Assembly (NCBI GenBank): GCA_002343455.1 | Contig: DDSR01000103.1 | Coordinates: 19,181-48,301, forward strand | Direction of reading: 5' to 3' | DNA length: 29,121 nt | DNA from: Deltaproteobacteria bacterium UBA2385 | GTDB lineage: Bacteria; Myxococcota_A; UBA796; UBA2385 | Part shown: piece after piece, positions 15,242 through 22,776 of the stretch | How the letters are laid out: each line of letters starts with the position of its first letter | Numbering within the stretch: the stretch's first letter is position 1 | Translations under genes and position numbers: made by a program | The notes under the pieces: model-generated | The model's database searches: none | What the model saw: the letters and a program-made list of their open reading frames with translations, nothing else | Told to the model about the DNA's origin: nothing

Positions 15242-16392
15242 CGGCTCTCCCTCTCGGCCAGCACCTCTGTGTAGAGCGCGTGGTGGCGCTCGGCCACTCG
15301 GTCGAAGCCCAGGTGTTCAGCAATGTAGCGCCGCCCCCGCGCGATCATCGCCTCGGCGGCCACACGATCGGCCAGCAAGGTGCGGATCCGCGCCCGCAGG
15401 CCGTCCACATCCCCGTGGCGCACCAGCAGGCCCGCCCCAGCCTCGGCGATCAGCTCCCCGCAGCCGCAGTCCTCGCCGACCACCACCGGGGCGCCGCAGA
15501 GCAGGCCCTCGAAGGGCACCAGGCCGAAGACCTCGGCCGTCGAGGGGTAGACCAGCACATCCGCGTCGGCCAGCAGCTCCAGCCGCTCCTCACCGCGCAG
15601 CAGCCCGCAGAAGCGCACGCTGGCGTGCTCGCCGGTCGCCTCCCCCCGCGTGGCCCCGGCCACCACCAGCACCGCCTCGCCCATGGCCCCGTCGGCGAAG
15701 GCCTCCACGAGGTGATCGACGCCCTTGCGGGGCGAGATCTGGCCCAGGTAGGCGACCAGCGGCCGCCCGTGCAGCCCATGGCGTTCGCGGAAGGTCCCCC
15801 GGGCTGGCAGGCGCTCGAACTCGCCCAGGTCGAGCCCGTTGGGGATGCGAACGATCCGCTCGGCGGCGATGCCCGCCTGGACATGCCGCGCGGCGTCCGA
15901 GGCGCTGACCGCCACGCAGCGGGCCGCCCCGCCCGGGATCCTCCCGGAGACCAGAAGATCCCACAGCAGCTTGGCCCCGACCTTTCGCTCGTGGCGGTGC
16001 AGGGTGCCGTTGGCCGTCAACACATAGGGGAGCTTCCTCGCCCCCGCGTAGGAGACGGCCGCGTTGTTGAGCAGGTGTCGGTGGCCGTGCAGGTGGACGA
16101 GGTCGACCGGTGGCAGCCGCTTCAGCGCGGCGTTGATCCCCAACGGGAGGAAGAGCTGGTGGCGCCAGGCCGCCCGGTTGGACAGGTTGCGGAGGGTGAG
16201 GACGGAGACGCCGTCGTGCTCTCGCTCGGCGCCGACCTCGGCTCGGCGGTGCTCGTCGAGGGCGTCGGTCGTCAGCACGCTGACCTGAAGCCCGCGGCGG
16301 ACCAGGGCCCGCGAGAGCCCGTCGACGATGCGCGGGATGCCGCCGTAGGCCCAGGTCGGCGGGAAGTAGGGGGTGACCTGGAGGACGTGCAC
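15238..16392 (-). CDS. GT4-family glycosyltransferase
   Basis: This 384-residue GT-B glycosyltransferase transfers a sugar from an activated nucleotide donor in the cytoplasm. The N-terminal domain starts MHVLQVTPYFPPTWAYGGIP, with the glycine-rich acceptor-side loop. The C-terminal domain has AYLGQISPRKGVDHLVEAF at 214-232, and the EX7E motif is EVFGLVPFE (Glu287, Glu295). The GTG at 16392 is chosen because it gives the family N-terminus; a GTG three codons upstream (16401) is also possible, and neither has a clear Shine-Dalgarno. The open frame runs much further upstream but is not family-like there. It is the first gene of a two-gene unit with the TMTC-like protein, fitting surface glycan or glycoprotein synthesis. 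Confidence 0.92.
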   Translation of the reverse strand: MHVLQVTPYFPPTWAYGGIPRIVDGLSRALVRRGLQVSVLTTDALDEHRRAEVGAEREHDGVSVLTLRNLSNRAAWRHQLFLPLGINAALKRLPPVDLVHLHGHRHLLNNAAVSYAGARKLPYVLTANGTLHRHERKVGAKLLWDLLVSGRIPGGAARCVAVSASDAARHVQAGIAAERIVRIPNGLDLGEFERLPARGTFRERHGLHGRPLVAYLGQISPRKGVDHLVEAFADGAMGEAVLVVAGATRGEATGEHASVRFCGLLRGEERLELLADADVLVYPSTAEVFGLVPFEGLLCGAPVVVGEDCGCGELIAEAGAGLLVRHGDVDGLRARIRTLLADRVAAEAMIARGRRYIAEHLGFDRVAERHHALYTEVLAERESR

Positions 16393-16527
16393 GGCCGACA
16401 CAAGGGGAGGAGGAGCGCGCAGCCTACCCTCTGCGGGGCCGAGAGGTTGCGGAGCCGGGCGGTCCGGCGATTGACGCGCGCCCACGCCACCGATACGCTC
16501 GCCAGCCTGCCTACGGAGCCACGCGCC

Positions 16528-16929
16528 ATGCCCTCGTCCGCCGCCCTCACGGCCCCCCGCGCGCTGCGCGCCATCCTGCTGGCCCCCCTGCTCGCCATCG
16601 TCGGCACTGGCTGCGGTCCGGACTGCTACTCCGCCTGTGCCAAGCTCTACCAGGAAGAGTGCAACATCAGCGCCCCGGGCCAGTCGCAGGACGATCTGCT
16701 GTCCGAGTGTATCGATGAGTGCCAGACCGCCCTGAAGACCCCCGGCGAGGTCGGATCCTTCGACCCCTTCCGCCCCCAGTCCAGCAGCAACGCGATCGCG
16801 ATCGAGAACGACCGCCAGGCCGCCCTCTGGATGGACTGCGTCGACCAGACCTCGTGCGAGAACATCAAGGGGGATTCGGACGGCGATGGGGTCACCGACG
16901 GCCCCAAGATGTGCCTCCCCCACTTCTGA
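16528..16929 (+). CDS. Small cysteine-rich lipoprotein (first of a pair)
   Basis: This 133-residue predicted lipoprotein starts at 16528 with ACGGAG at 16514-16519. The signal has an Arg-containing N-region, a LLAPLLAIVG core, and TGC with the lipid cysteine at 29. Behind it the cysteine pattern GPDCYSACAKLYQEEC, CIDEC, WMDCVDQTSC resembles that of the next gene, so the two look like diverged duplicates. Near the C-terminus GDSDGDGVTDG is a single calcium-binding-type DxDxDG motif (thrombospondin type-3-like). It begins a + strand operon with the second lipoprotein, 8 bases away, and an asparaginase. The function is not known. Confidence 0.75.
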   Translation: MPSSAALTAPRALRAILLAPLLAIVGTGCGPDCYSACAKLYQEECNISAPGQSQDDLLSECIDECQTALKTPGEVGSFDPFRPQSSSNAIAIENDRQAALWMDCVDQTSCENIKGDSDGDGVTDGPKMCLPHF

Positions 16930-16937
16930 GCCCGCCC

Positions 16938-17228
16938 ATGTACGCCCGCCTGGTCCTCCTCGCGCTTGTCGGGGTGTTCGCCGCCGCCTGCGAACCGACC
17001 TGCAAGCAGACCTGCCGCACCCTGATCGAGTGCGCCGAGGTCGACACGCCTCGCCAGGGGCTCGCCGATTGCCAGGCCTCCTGCGAGATCCAGCAGCGCA
17101 TCTACGAGGACTGGGAGGACACGCAGAAGCGAGAGGCGATGGCCGAGCTGAAGCGCTGCGTTCAGGACGAGGAGTGCGAGGCCATCGCGGAAGGCGCCTG
17201 CTACGACGAAGAGCTGTTCGTCTGGTGA
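16938..17228 (+). CDS. Small cysteine-rich lipoprotein (second of a pair)
   Basis: This 96-residue predicted lipoprotein starts at 16938, just 8 bases after the previous stop. The signal MYARLVLLALVGVFAAAC is canonical, with the lipid cysteine at 18. The mature part carries PTCKQTCRTLIEC, LADCQASCE and LKRCVQDEEC. These match in order the CxxxC...C, CxxxC and CVxxxxC groups of the preceding protein, so a shared disulfide-rich helical fold is likely. The calcium-type motif of its neighbour is missing. Its TGA overlaps the GTG of the asparaginase gene, which ties translation of the two together. I do not know the function; a partner or tether for a surface process is possible. Confidence 0.75.
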   Translation: MYARLVLLALVGVFAAACEPTCKQTCRTLIECAEVDTPRQGLADCQASCEIQQRIYEDWEDTQKREAMAELKRCVQDEECEAIAEGACYDEELFVW

Positions 17229-18271
17229 GCGGGGCTCCCGATCCGGATGAGCGCACCGACCCCGGTCGGCCGCGGCCTCGCCTGCTCTTCCTCCACACCG
17301 GCGGCACGCTCTCCATGGTGCGCCGCAGCCGGCCCGGCCCGCTGGAGCCCGAGCTCTACGATCGCTACGTGCTGCCCTATGTCCGCGGTCTCGAGGACCT
17401 CGCCGACATCGACGGGCGCGTCGTGGCCTCGATCGACAGCAGCGACATGGAGCCCTCCCTCTGGGAGCGCATCGCCTCCGAGATCGCCGCGGCCCGCCAG
17501 GACTACGACGGCTTCGTGGTGCTGCACGGCACCGATACGATGGCCTACACCGCCTCGGCCCTCTCCTTCATGCTGCAGGGGCTCGACCGACCCGTCGTCC
17601 TGACCGGTAGCCAGCGCCCGATCGCCGAGCTGCGCACCGACGCGCGCGCCAACCTCGTGCACTCCGCCATCTGCGCCACCCGCGGGATCAACGAGGTCGG
17701 GCTCTACTTCGGCTCCTGCCTCTTCCGCGGCAACCGCGCCAGCAAGGTCTCCATCCAGGACTACGACGCCTTCGAGTCGCCGGGCTTCCCTCCCCTGCTG
17801 CGGATGGGCGTGGACATCGTCCCGGGCGCGTCGCCGCTGAAGCCGACCGGCCCCTTCCGCCTTCGGACCGGCTTCTCGACCGAGGTGGCCGCCCTGCACA
17901 TCATCCCGGGGACCTCACCTCGAGCCCTCGATATGCTCGTGGACAGCGGCTACGGCGCGGTGGTCCTGATCAGCTTCGGAGAGGGCAACCTCCCGCAGCT
18001 GCACTGGCCGGTGGCCATCCAGCGAGCCAGCGACAAGGGCGTCGCCGTGGTGATCGTCAGCCAGTGCCGCCAGGGCAGCGCCCGTCCAGGCCGGTACCGC
18101 GGAAGCGCCGCGGCGCGTGACGCCGGCGCGGTCTTCGCGGGCGACCACACCCACGAGGCGGCGATCGTCAAGGCGATGTGGCTGCTGGGCCAGGGCCTGT
18201 CCCACGCCGACTTCGCCGCCAGCTTCGCGGTGCCCATCGCGGGGGAGTGCAGCAAGCCCCGGGCGCGCTGA
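17225..18271 (+). CDS. Type I L-asparaginase family amidohydrolase
   Basis: This enzyme hydrolyses L-asparagine to aspartate and ammonia. The 348 residues include the first catalytic-threonine motif FLHTGGTLSM (TGGT at 25-28), the SSDMEPS substrate loop (72-78) and the second motif VVLHGTDTMAYTASALSF (HGTD at 101-104). The absence of a signal peptide and the overall form fit cytoplasmic type I enzymes. The end is shorter on recognisable motifs: the conserved QC is seen in VIVSQCRQGSARPGRY. The GTG start overlaps the upstream lipoprotein stop as GTGA; the first 15 residues are Pro/Asp/Arg-rich and could be trimmed. Coupling of a cytoplasmic asparaginase to two lipoproteins is unusual. Confidence 0.92.
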   Translation: MSGAPDPDERTDPGRPRPRLLFLHTGGTLSMVRRSRPGPLEPELYDRYVLPYVRGLEDLADIDGRVVASIDSSDMEPSLWERIASEIAAARQDYDGFVVLHGTDTMAYTASALSFMLQGLDRPVVLTGSQRPIAELRTDARANLVHSAICATRGINEVGLYFGSCLFRGNRASKVSIQDYDAFESPGFPPLLRMGVDIVPGASPLKPTGPFRLRTGFSTEVAALHIIPGTSPRALDMLVDSGYGAVVLISFGEGNLPQLHWPVAIQRASDKGVAVVIVSQCRQGSARPGRYRGSAAARDAGAVFAGDHTHEAAIVKAMWLLGQGLSHADFAASFAVPIAGECSKPRAR

Positions 18272-18307
18272 AGGCCCCGGCCCGCGTCTCGACTCAGCCG
18301 GCGGGAC

Positions 18308-19030
18308 TCAGCCAGCGGGGTGGATGCGATCTCCCTGGACGCTCCAGCCGTGGGGCGGGTGGCTGGCCACCGCCTCCGCGGAATCCCCCAAGGACCAGCG
18401 CCGCTGGTGAAAGGCCTCGGCGATCCGCACCTTGGCCCGGTTGCTGTCCTCGTTCGGGTTGGCGAGCATGGCCAGCAACGCCTCGCGGAGGCGTCCGTCG
18501 GCGCCCTCTTGCGCCAACAGCGCATCGCAGGCCGCGTAGCGCACCCCCTCGTCCAGATCTCGCAGGCAGGGGGCAGCCCCGTCCACCACCCTGGGGTCCC
18601 GGAAGTCCGCCAGGTGAATGAGGATCTGCCGCTTCTTCTCGGGCTTGAAGGGATCGTTCTGGGCAGCGAGCATCTCCAGCAGCAGGCTGACCGCGGTCTC
18701 GGGGCCCTGGAAGTGCTCCACGATGCGCAGGGCCTGGGCGAACTGCTCGTGCGACCGGGCCCAGGTCGCCACCGTGTCCGCCACCCGGGGCCCCAGGTCC
18801 ACCAGCAGCCGGTAGACGTTCTCCTTCTCGGCGGCGTCCTTCATCCCCTGCTCGTACTTGACGGTGAAGCGGTTGAGCAGGGCCTGGATCGCCTCGTCGG
18901 AGCCGTTCTCTGCCAGCCACTGCGCGCTGGCCTCGCGATCCTCGGCCTGGGCGTTGAGGTTGACCACGCGCTTGGCATGGCGCTTGAGCTGCGCCTCCTC
19001 GCCGCCGAAGAGGAAGTCGAGAAAGCCCAT
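18308..19030 (-). CDS. HEAT-like repeat protein
   Basis: This 240-residue, probably cytoplasmic protein is made of paired helices. The ATG at 19030 gives MGFLDFLFGGEEAQLKRHAK and has AGGAG eight bases before it; the frame is open 13 codons upstream. The repeats are seen as NGSDEAIQALLNRFTVKYE, LGPRVADTVATWARS, FRDPRVVDGAAPCLRDLDE and VRYAACDALLAQEGADGR. The conserved D-x-x-V-R-x-x-A pattern is that of HEAT-type scaffolds. Such proteins usually bind other proteins; no catalytic motif is visible. It lies 75 bases downstream of the outer-membrane-like gene on the same strand and converges with the asparaginase gene, leaving 36 bases that hold a short direct repeat. Confidence 0.82.
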   Translation of the reverse strand: MGFLDFLFGGEEAQLKRHAKRVVNLNAQAEDREASAQWLAENGSDEAIQALLNRFTVKYEQGMKDAAEKENVYRLLVDLGPRVADTVATWARSHEQFAQALRIVEHFQGPETAVSLLLEMLAAQNDPFKPEKKRQILIHLADFRDPRVVDGAAPCLRDLDEGVRYAACDALLAQEGADGRLREALLAMLANPNEDSNRAKVRIAEAFHQRRWSLGDSAEAVASHPPHGWSVQGDRIHPAG

Positions 19031-19105
19031 GGTTTCAGCTCCTGAGCGCGTCGAGGCGCCAGACTCCATGGTGGATGGGGAGTCGGGCCCGGTGCGGTCG
19101 CGAAG

Positions 19106-19927
19106 CTAATCGCCGCCCCTGGACCGGCAAGCCCGTGCCACCCCAAGCCAGCCCCGCAGCGCGACATCGGGACCCGCAGGGCTCAGGCCCGTGGCGATCT
19201 CCAGGCCGATCCGGGTGGGGCAGCGACCCTCGACGCCCAACGCCAGCTCTCCCTGGGCGGGGTTGCGGGGAGAGGCCAGGGTCCCCTGGGCCGAGGCATA
19301 GGCGTCGACGGGCCCCAGCGCGAGCGCGCCGGTCGAGCGCAGCAGGAGGCGGTCGTCCTGCTCCGCGTCCAACAGGGGGTTCCCCAGGATCTGCAGCCCG
19401 ATGGCCACCTCCAGGCGGGCCGGACCCAGGGTACGACCCAGCTCGGCGGCGAGGGTGAGGTCCGCGGCCGGGCTGGCGACCCCGTCGATCCGAGGGCTCA
19501 GCGGCAGGCGCGCCCACCAGGCCAGACCCGGCTCCACCGGCGCGTCCGCGCCGCCGAAGGGCCGGAACCGCGACCCGAGCTCCAGCCCTTCCACTCCCGC
19601 ACGACTCAGTCCCACCGGGCTGCGCGTGCCCGCGAAACGGGTAGAGCCCCAGACGGAGGTGGCGGGGTGAGGGGTCCACTGAAGTCCGAACCCGGCCAGG
19701 AAGCGGTCCGTCTCGGCGCCCCGGAAGACCGGGACTCGGCCCAGCTCCACCGCGATCAGCGACGTCCCCTCCAGCTCGGCGAGGGGCACCGCGCTCCACC
19801 GCTCCGGCGCAGGCCCAGCCCCGAGCGCGGGCACCGCAGCCATCACCCCAACGACCGCGGCAGTTCTTCGCAACGGGCGAACACTTCGTCGCGACAATGC
19901 ACCAATGATGGCTCTTGACGAACGCAT
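19106..19927 (-). CDS. Probable outer-membrane beta-barrel or periplasmic protein
   Basis: This 273-residue protein has a long basic N-region (ALSRRSVRPLRR), a hydrophobic core AAVVGVMAAVPALGA and a likely signal-peptidase site after GAG near residue 38. The mature part alternates hydrophobic and polar residues with glycines and aromatic ends (FLAGFGLQWTPHPATSVWG, PGLAWWARLPLSP, LRLEVAIGLQ-like strands). This is as expected for a roughly 10-12 strand barrel of the kind often annotated as transporter or MetA-pathway-like. The C-terminus lacks the usual terminal Phe, and two late cysteines are present, so the barrel call is inferred. The ATG at 19927 has no clear Shine-Dalgarno; the 50-base gap to the divergent PKD gene must carry its promoter. 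Confidence 0.6.
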   Translation of the reverse strand: MRSSRAIIGALSRRSVRPLRRTAAVVGVMAAVPALGAGPAPERWSAVPLAELEGTSLIAVELGRVPVFRGAETDRFLAGFGLQWTPHPATSVWGSTRFAGTRSPVGLSRAGVEGLELGSRFRPFGGADAPVEPGLAWWARLPLSPRIDGVASPAADLTLAAELGRTLGPARLEVAIGLQILGNPLLDAEQDDRLLLRSTGALALGPVDAYASAQGTLASPRNPAQGELALGVEGRCPTRIGLEIATGLSPAGPDVALRGWLGVARACRSRGGD

Positions 19928-19944
19928 GACTTATCTTCTACACT
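19915..19944 (+). promoter_or_regulatory. Candidate sigma-70-type promoter for the PKD lipoprotein cluster
   Basis: TTGACG (19915-19920) and TACACT (19939-19944) are separated by 18 bases, giving 5 of 6 and 4 of 6 matches to the consensus hexamers. Transcription would begin near 19951, 27 bases before the ATG at 19978. The -35 box lies inside the first codons of the divergent gene. Confidence 0.45.
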
Positions 19945-19977
19945 ACCATCCCGGCCTCTCGCCGACCTGGAGCCAAA

Positions 19978-21351
19978 ATGCGACCCACGATGATCGCCGT
20001 CCTGCTTCCCGCCGCCCTGGTCGCCTGCAACGGCGACTCCAAGAATGGTGAGGACACCGCGGCTGAGTGCGAGGTCTCCGTGGCCAACGCGGGGCTCGAC
20101 AAGAGCGCGCCGCTCGGCAGCGAGGTCAGCCTCAGCGGCGCCGACAGCGTGATCTGCGAGAAGTACCGCACCGGCGACAAGGCCAGCTTCGCCTGGTCCT
20201 TCGACCTCGTGCCAGTGGACTCGCGGCTGGGCAACAACGCCTTCACGGTCAACGGCAGCTCCGACGCCATCTCGACCGGGTTCACCCCCGACGTCGTCGG
20301 CGACTACGTCGTCTCGCTGGTGGTGACCGACCCCTCGGGCACCAGCAATGCCGACCTGCTGGTCGTCACGGTCGGCGGTGGCAACGCCGCGCCGGTGGCC
20401 TGGTGCGCCGGTGATGTCGCGGCCCGCACCGAAGAGCGGGTGGAGCTCGACGGAACGGGCTCCTTCGACCCGGAAGGCGCCGAGCTCGTCTACTCCTGGT
20501 CCCTGGCCACCGTCCCCGACTGCTCGCTGCTGACGGTCACCGACCTCTACAACGCCGACACGGCCACCCCCTCCCTCAGCCCGGACTGCGAGGGCATCTA
20601 CCTCGCCAGCCTGGTCGTCTCCGATGGGGAGAGCTGGTCGGACCCTGACTACTGCGTGATCGACGTCTCCAACGGCAACCGCCTGCCCGAGGCCGAGGCC
20701 GGCGCCAGCATGGCTCTGCCCTTCTGCACCGACAACCCGATCAAGCTGAATGGCTGGGCCAGCTACGACCTCGACAACGACGCGCTCACCTACCAGTGGG
20801 CCGTGGTCGAGGTGCCCGAGGGCTCCACCGTCGACAGCAGCAGCCTCAGCGACCCGACCTCGGCCGAGCCCACGGTGGTCTGGGACCTCCCCGGCAACTA
20901 CACCTTCGAGCTCCAGGTGCACGACGGCACCATCTGGTCCGCGCCGGACCAGGTGACCTACATGATCGCGGCCGCCTCGACCAACCGGGCGCCCGTCGCC
21001 AACGGTGGGGCCGATCAGCGGGTCGATGCCATCGGCGAGTGCAGCTCGACCTCCTATGTGTGGTCCTGCCTCGAGTGCCCCGAGACCAGCGTCATCCTCG
21101 ACGGCGCCGCGACCTCGGACCCGGACGGGGACCCCCTCACCTATCGTTGGACCGCCGACTCGCGCGTCGTCAGCTTCTCCAACAACGCCTCGGCGATCAC
21201 CGATATGATCTTCCCGCCGCAGGGCTCCAGCTTCGGCTCGGCCTCCGAGATGGAAGTCGAAGCCACGCTGACCGCCAGCGACTGCGAATTCTCAGACACC
21301 GACACGGTCCTGGTCACCTACACCTGCACGGGCGAGTACACGGGCGAATAA
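19978..21351 (+). CDS. PKD-like repeat lipoprotein (first of a tandem pair)
   Basis: This 457-residue predicted lipoprotein starts at 19978 with GGAG five bases before the ATG. The signal ends LPAALVAC (lipid cysteine 17) and is followed by a short NGDSKNGEDTA tether. Four beta-sandwich units of about 95-110 residues follow, at roughly 30-130, 136-230, 232-330 and 338-457. They carry PKD-type motifs such as VELDGTGSFDPEGAELVYSW, NGWASYDLDNDALTYQW and SDPDGDPLTYRWTAD. Units of this kind mediate binding at the cell surface or in secreted proteins. The last unit contains a cysteine cluster (SYVWSCLEC, SDCEFSDT, VTYTCTGEY) shared with the next gene. It leads a + strand run of three genes. Confidence 0.88.
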   Translation: MRPTMIAVLLPAALVACNGDSKNGEDTAAECEVSVANAGLDKSAPLGSEVSLSGADSVICEKYRTGDKASFAWSFDLVPVDSRLGNNAFTVNGSSDAISTGFTPDVVGDYVVSLVVTDPSGTSNADLLVVTVGGGNAAPVAWCAGDVAARTEERVELDGTGSFDPEGAELVYSWSLATVPDCSLLTVTDLYNADTATPSLSPDCEGIYLASLVVSDGESWSDPDYCVIDVSNGNRLPEAEAGASMALPFCTDNPIKLNGWASYDLDNDALTYQWAVVEVPEGSTVDSSSLSDPTSAEPTVVWDLPGNYTFELQVHDGTIWSAPDQVTYMIAAASTNRAPVANGGADQRVDAIGECSSTSYVWSCLECPETSVILDGAATSDPDGDPLTYRWTADSRVVSFSNNASAITDMIFPPQGSSFGSASEMEVEATLTASDCEFSDTDTVLVTYTCTGEYTGE

Positions 21352-21379
21352 GCCCGGTACCCGTACACGGAGAACGCCC

Positions 21380-22768
21380 ATGGCATTCGCTCCCTTGATG
21401 CTGATCCTGTCCGGCAGCCTCCTCACTGCTTGCGGTGACAAGGACGCCGACACGGCCGAGTTCGTCAATCGCGCCCCCGTGGCCAGCGCCGGGGCGGACG
21501 TCGCGAGCGAGGGCCTGAACCGAGTGGCCCTTGTCGGCACGGCCTCCTACGACCCCGACGGGGACGCGATCACCTACCACTGGTCCTTCGACCGGGTGCC
21601 GTCGGACTCCAGCTTGAAGAGCTCGACCACCGCCTTCGCCATCAACGACTCGGCCGAAGCGGCCGGCACGACCTTCGTCCCCGACGCCATCGGGGTCTAT
21701 GTCGTTCAGCTCGTGGTGACCGACAACCAGGGCGCCAGCTCGGTCCCGGACTTCCTCGTGGTGGACATCAGCGGCGGCAGCGCCCCCGTGGCGGTGGCCG
21801 GCAACGACATCACCGGCTCCATCGGTGGCAGCGTCACCTTGGACGGCAGCAACTCCTACGATCCCCTGGGGTTGGACCTCAGCTACACGTGGAGCCTGGC
21901 CAGCGCCCCAAGCGGCAGCACCGTCACCACCCTGGTGGACTCCACCTCCGTGGCGCCGTCGTTCACCCCCGACGTGGGTGGGGTCTACGTGGCCGCGCTC
22001 CAGGTGCACAACGGCTTCCTGCTCTCCGGCACCGACACGACCTTCGTCTACGTCTCCAGCGGCGACCCGTCTCCCCCCACGGCGCTCAGCCAGGGCGACA
22101 TCACCGACGCTCAGGACTGCCTGGACATGACCCTGGACGGATCGGCCTCCTACGATCCCAACGGCGATCCTCTGGCCTACAACTGGACCCTCCAGTCCAA
22201 GCCCGAGGGCTCCGCGACGGACAACTACAGCTTCGCCGATCGGCGGGCCGAGAGCACCACCTTCTTCCCCGACATCTCCGGCACCTACAGCTTCAGCCTC
22301 GCGGTCAGCGACGGGACGACCTGGTCGTCTCCCGACACCTTCACCGCCGTCGTCAAGGAGCGCTTCGCCAACACCCCGCCCCGGATCGACATCGGCCCGA
22401 TCATCGAGGTCAGCGGCGGAACGGCGCTGTGCACCGAGGGCTCCTATGGTGCCTGGGAGTGCGGCTCCTGCGTGGCCGTGTCGACCACCATCGGGGGAGC
22501 GACGGTGATCGAAGACTCCGAAGACACCGACATCAGCCTGCTCTGGACGGTCTCCGAAGGCGAAGGCACCATCACGGGCTCCGACACCAGCCTCAGCACG
22601 ACCGTCTCGCTCCGAGGCGCCGTCGCGACCGAGCCCGAGGTCTGCACGCCCAACTTCTTCCGCTTCCAGCTGGCCGCCACCGACTGCCCGCAAGAGACCA
22701 GCACCGAGATCGCCACGGTCATCGTGCAGTGCTGCGGTGAGCTCTACACCCCGGACACCGGCGACTGA
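21380..22768 (+). CDS. PKD-like repeat lipoprotein (second of a tandem pair)
   Basis: This 462-residue protein is a diverged duplicate of the preceding gene, 28 bases downstream, with GGAG at 21369-21372. The signal is MAFAPLMLILSGSLLTAC (lipid cysteine 18) with a GDKDADTAE tether. Four PKD-like units follow: TASYDPDGDAITYHWSF, DGSNSYDPLGLDLSYTWSL and DGSASYDPNGDPLAYNW mark the first three. The fourth is cysteine-rich, with SYGAWECGSC, ATDCPQETST and IVQCCGELY, aligned with the last unit of the neighbour. The C-terminus ends TPDTGD with no sorting motif. The two probably act together at the surface, for example in attachment or glycan binding, but the ligand is unknown. Confidence 0.88.
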   Translation: MAFAPLMLILSGSLLTACGDKDADTAEFVNRAPVASAGADVASEGLNRVALVGTASYDPDGDAITYHWSFDRVPSDSSLKSSTTAFAINDSAEAAGTTFVPDAIGVYVVQLVVTDNQGASSVPDFLVVDISGGSAPVAVAGNDITGSIGGSVTLDGSNSYDPLGLDLSYTWSLASAPSGSTVTTLVDSTSVAPSFTPDVGGVYVAALQVHNGFLLSGTDTTFVYVSSGDPSPPTALSQGDITDAQDCLDMTLDGSASYDPNGDPLAYNWTLQSKPEGSATDNYSFADRRAESTTFFPDISGTYSFSLAVSDGTTWSSPDTFTAVVKERFANTPPRIDIGPIIEVSGGTALCTEGSYGAWECGSCVAVSTTIGGATVIEDSEDTDISLLWTVSEGEGTITGSDTSLSTTVSLRGAVATEPEVCTPNFFRFQLAATDCPQETSTEIATVIVQCCGELYTPDTGD

Positions 22769-22776
22769 TCGCGGCC

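Noticed and set aside
18292..18319. A short direct repeat (CTCAGCCGGCGGG / CTCAGCCAGCGGG)
   Set aside because: It is two imperfect 13-14 base copies at the end of the HEAT-like gene, easily due to chance or slippage, with no sign of function.
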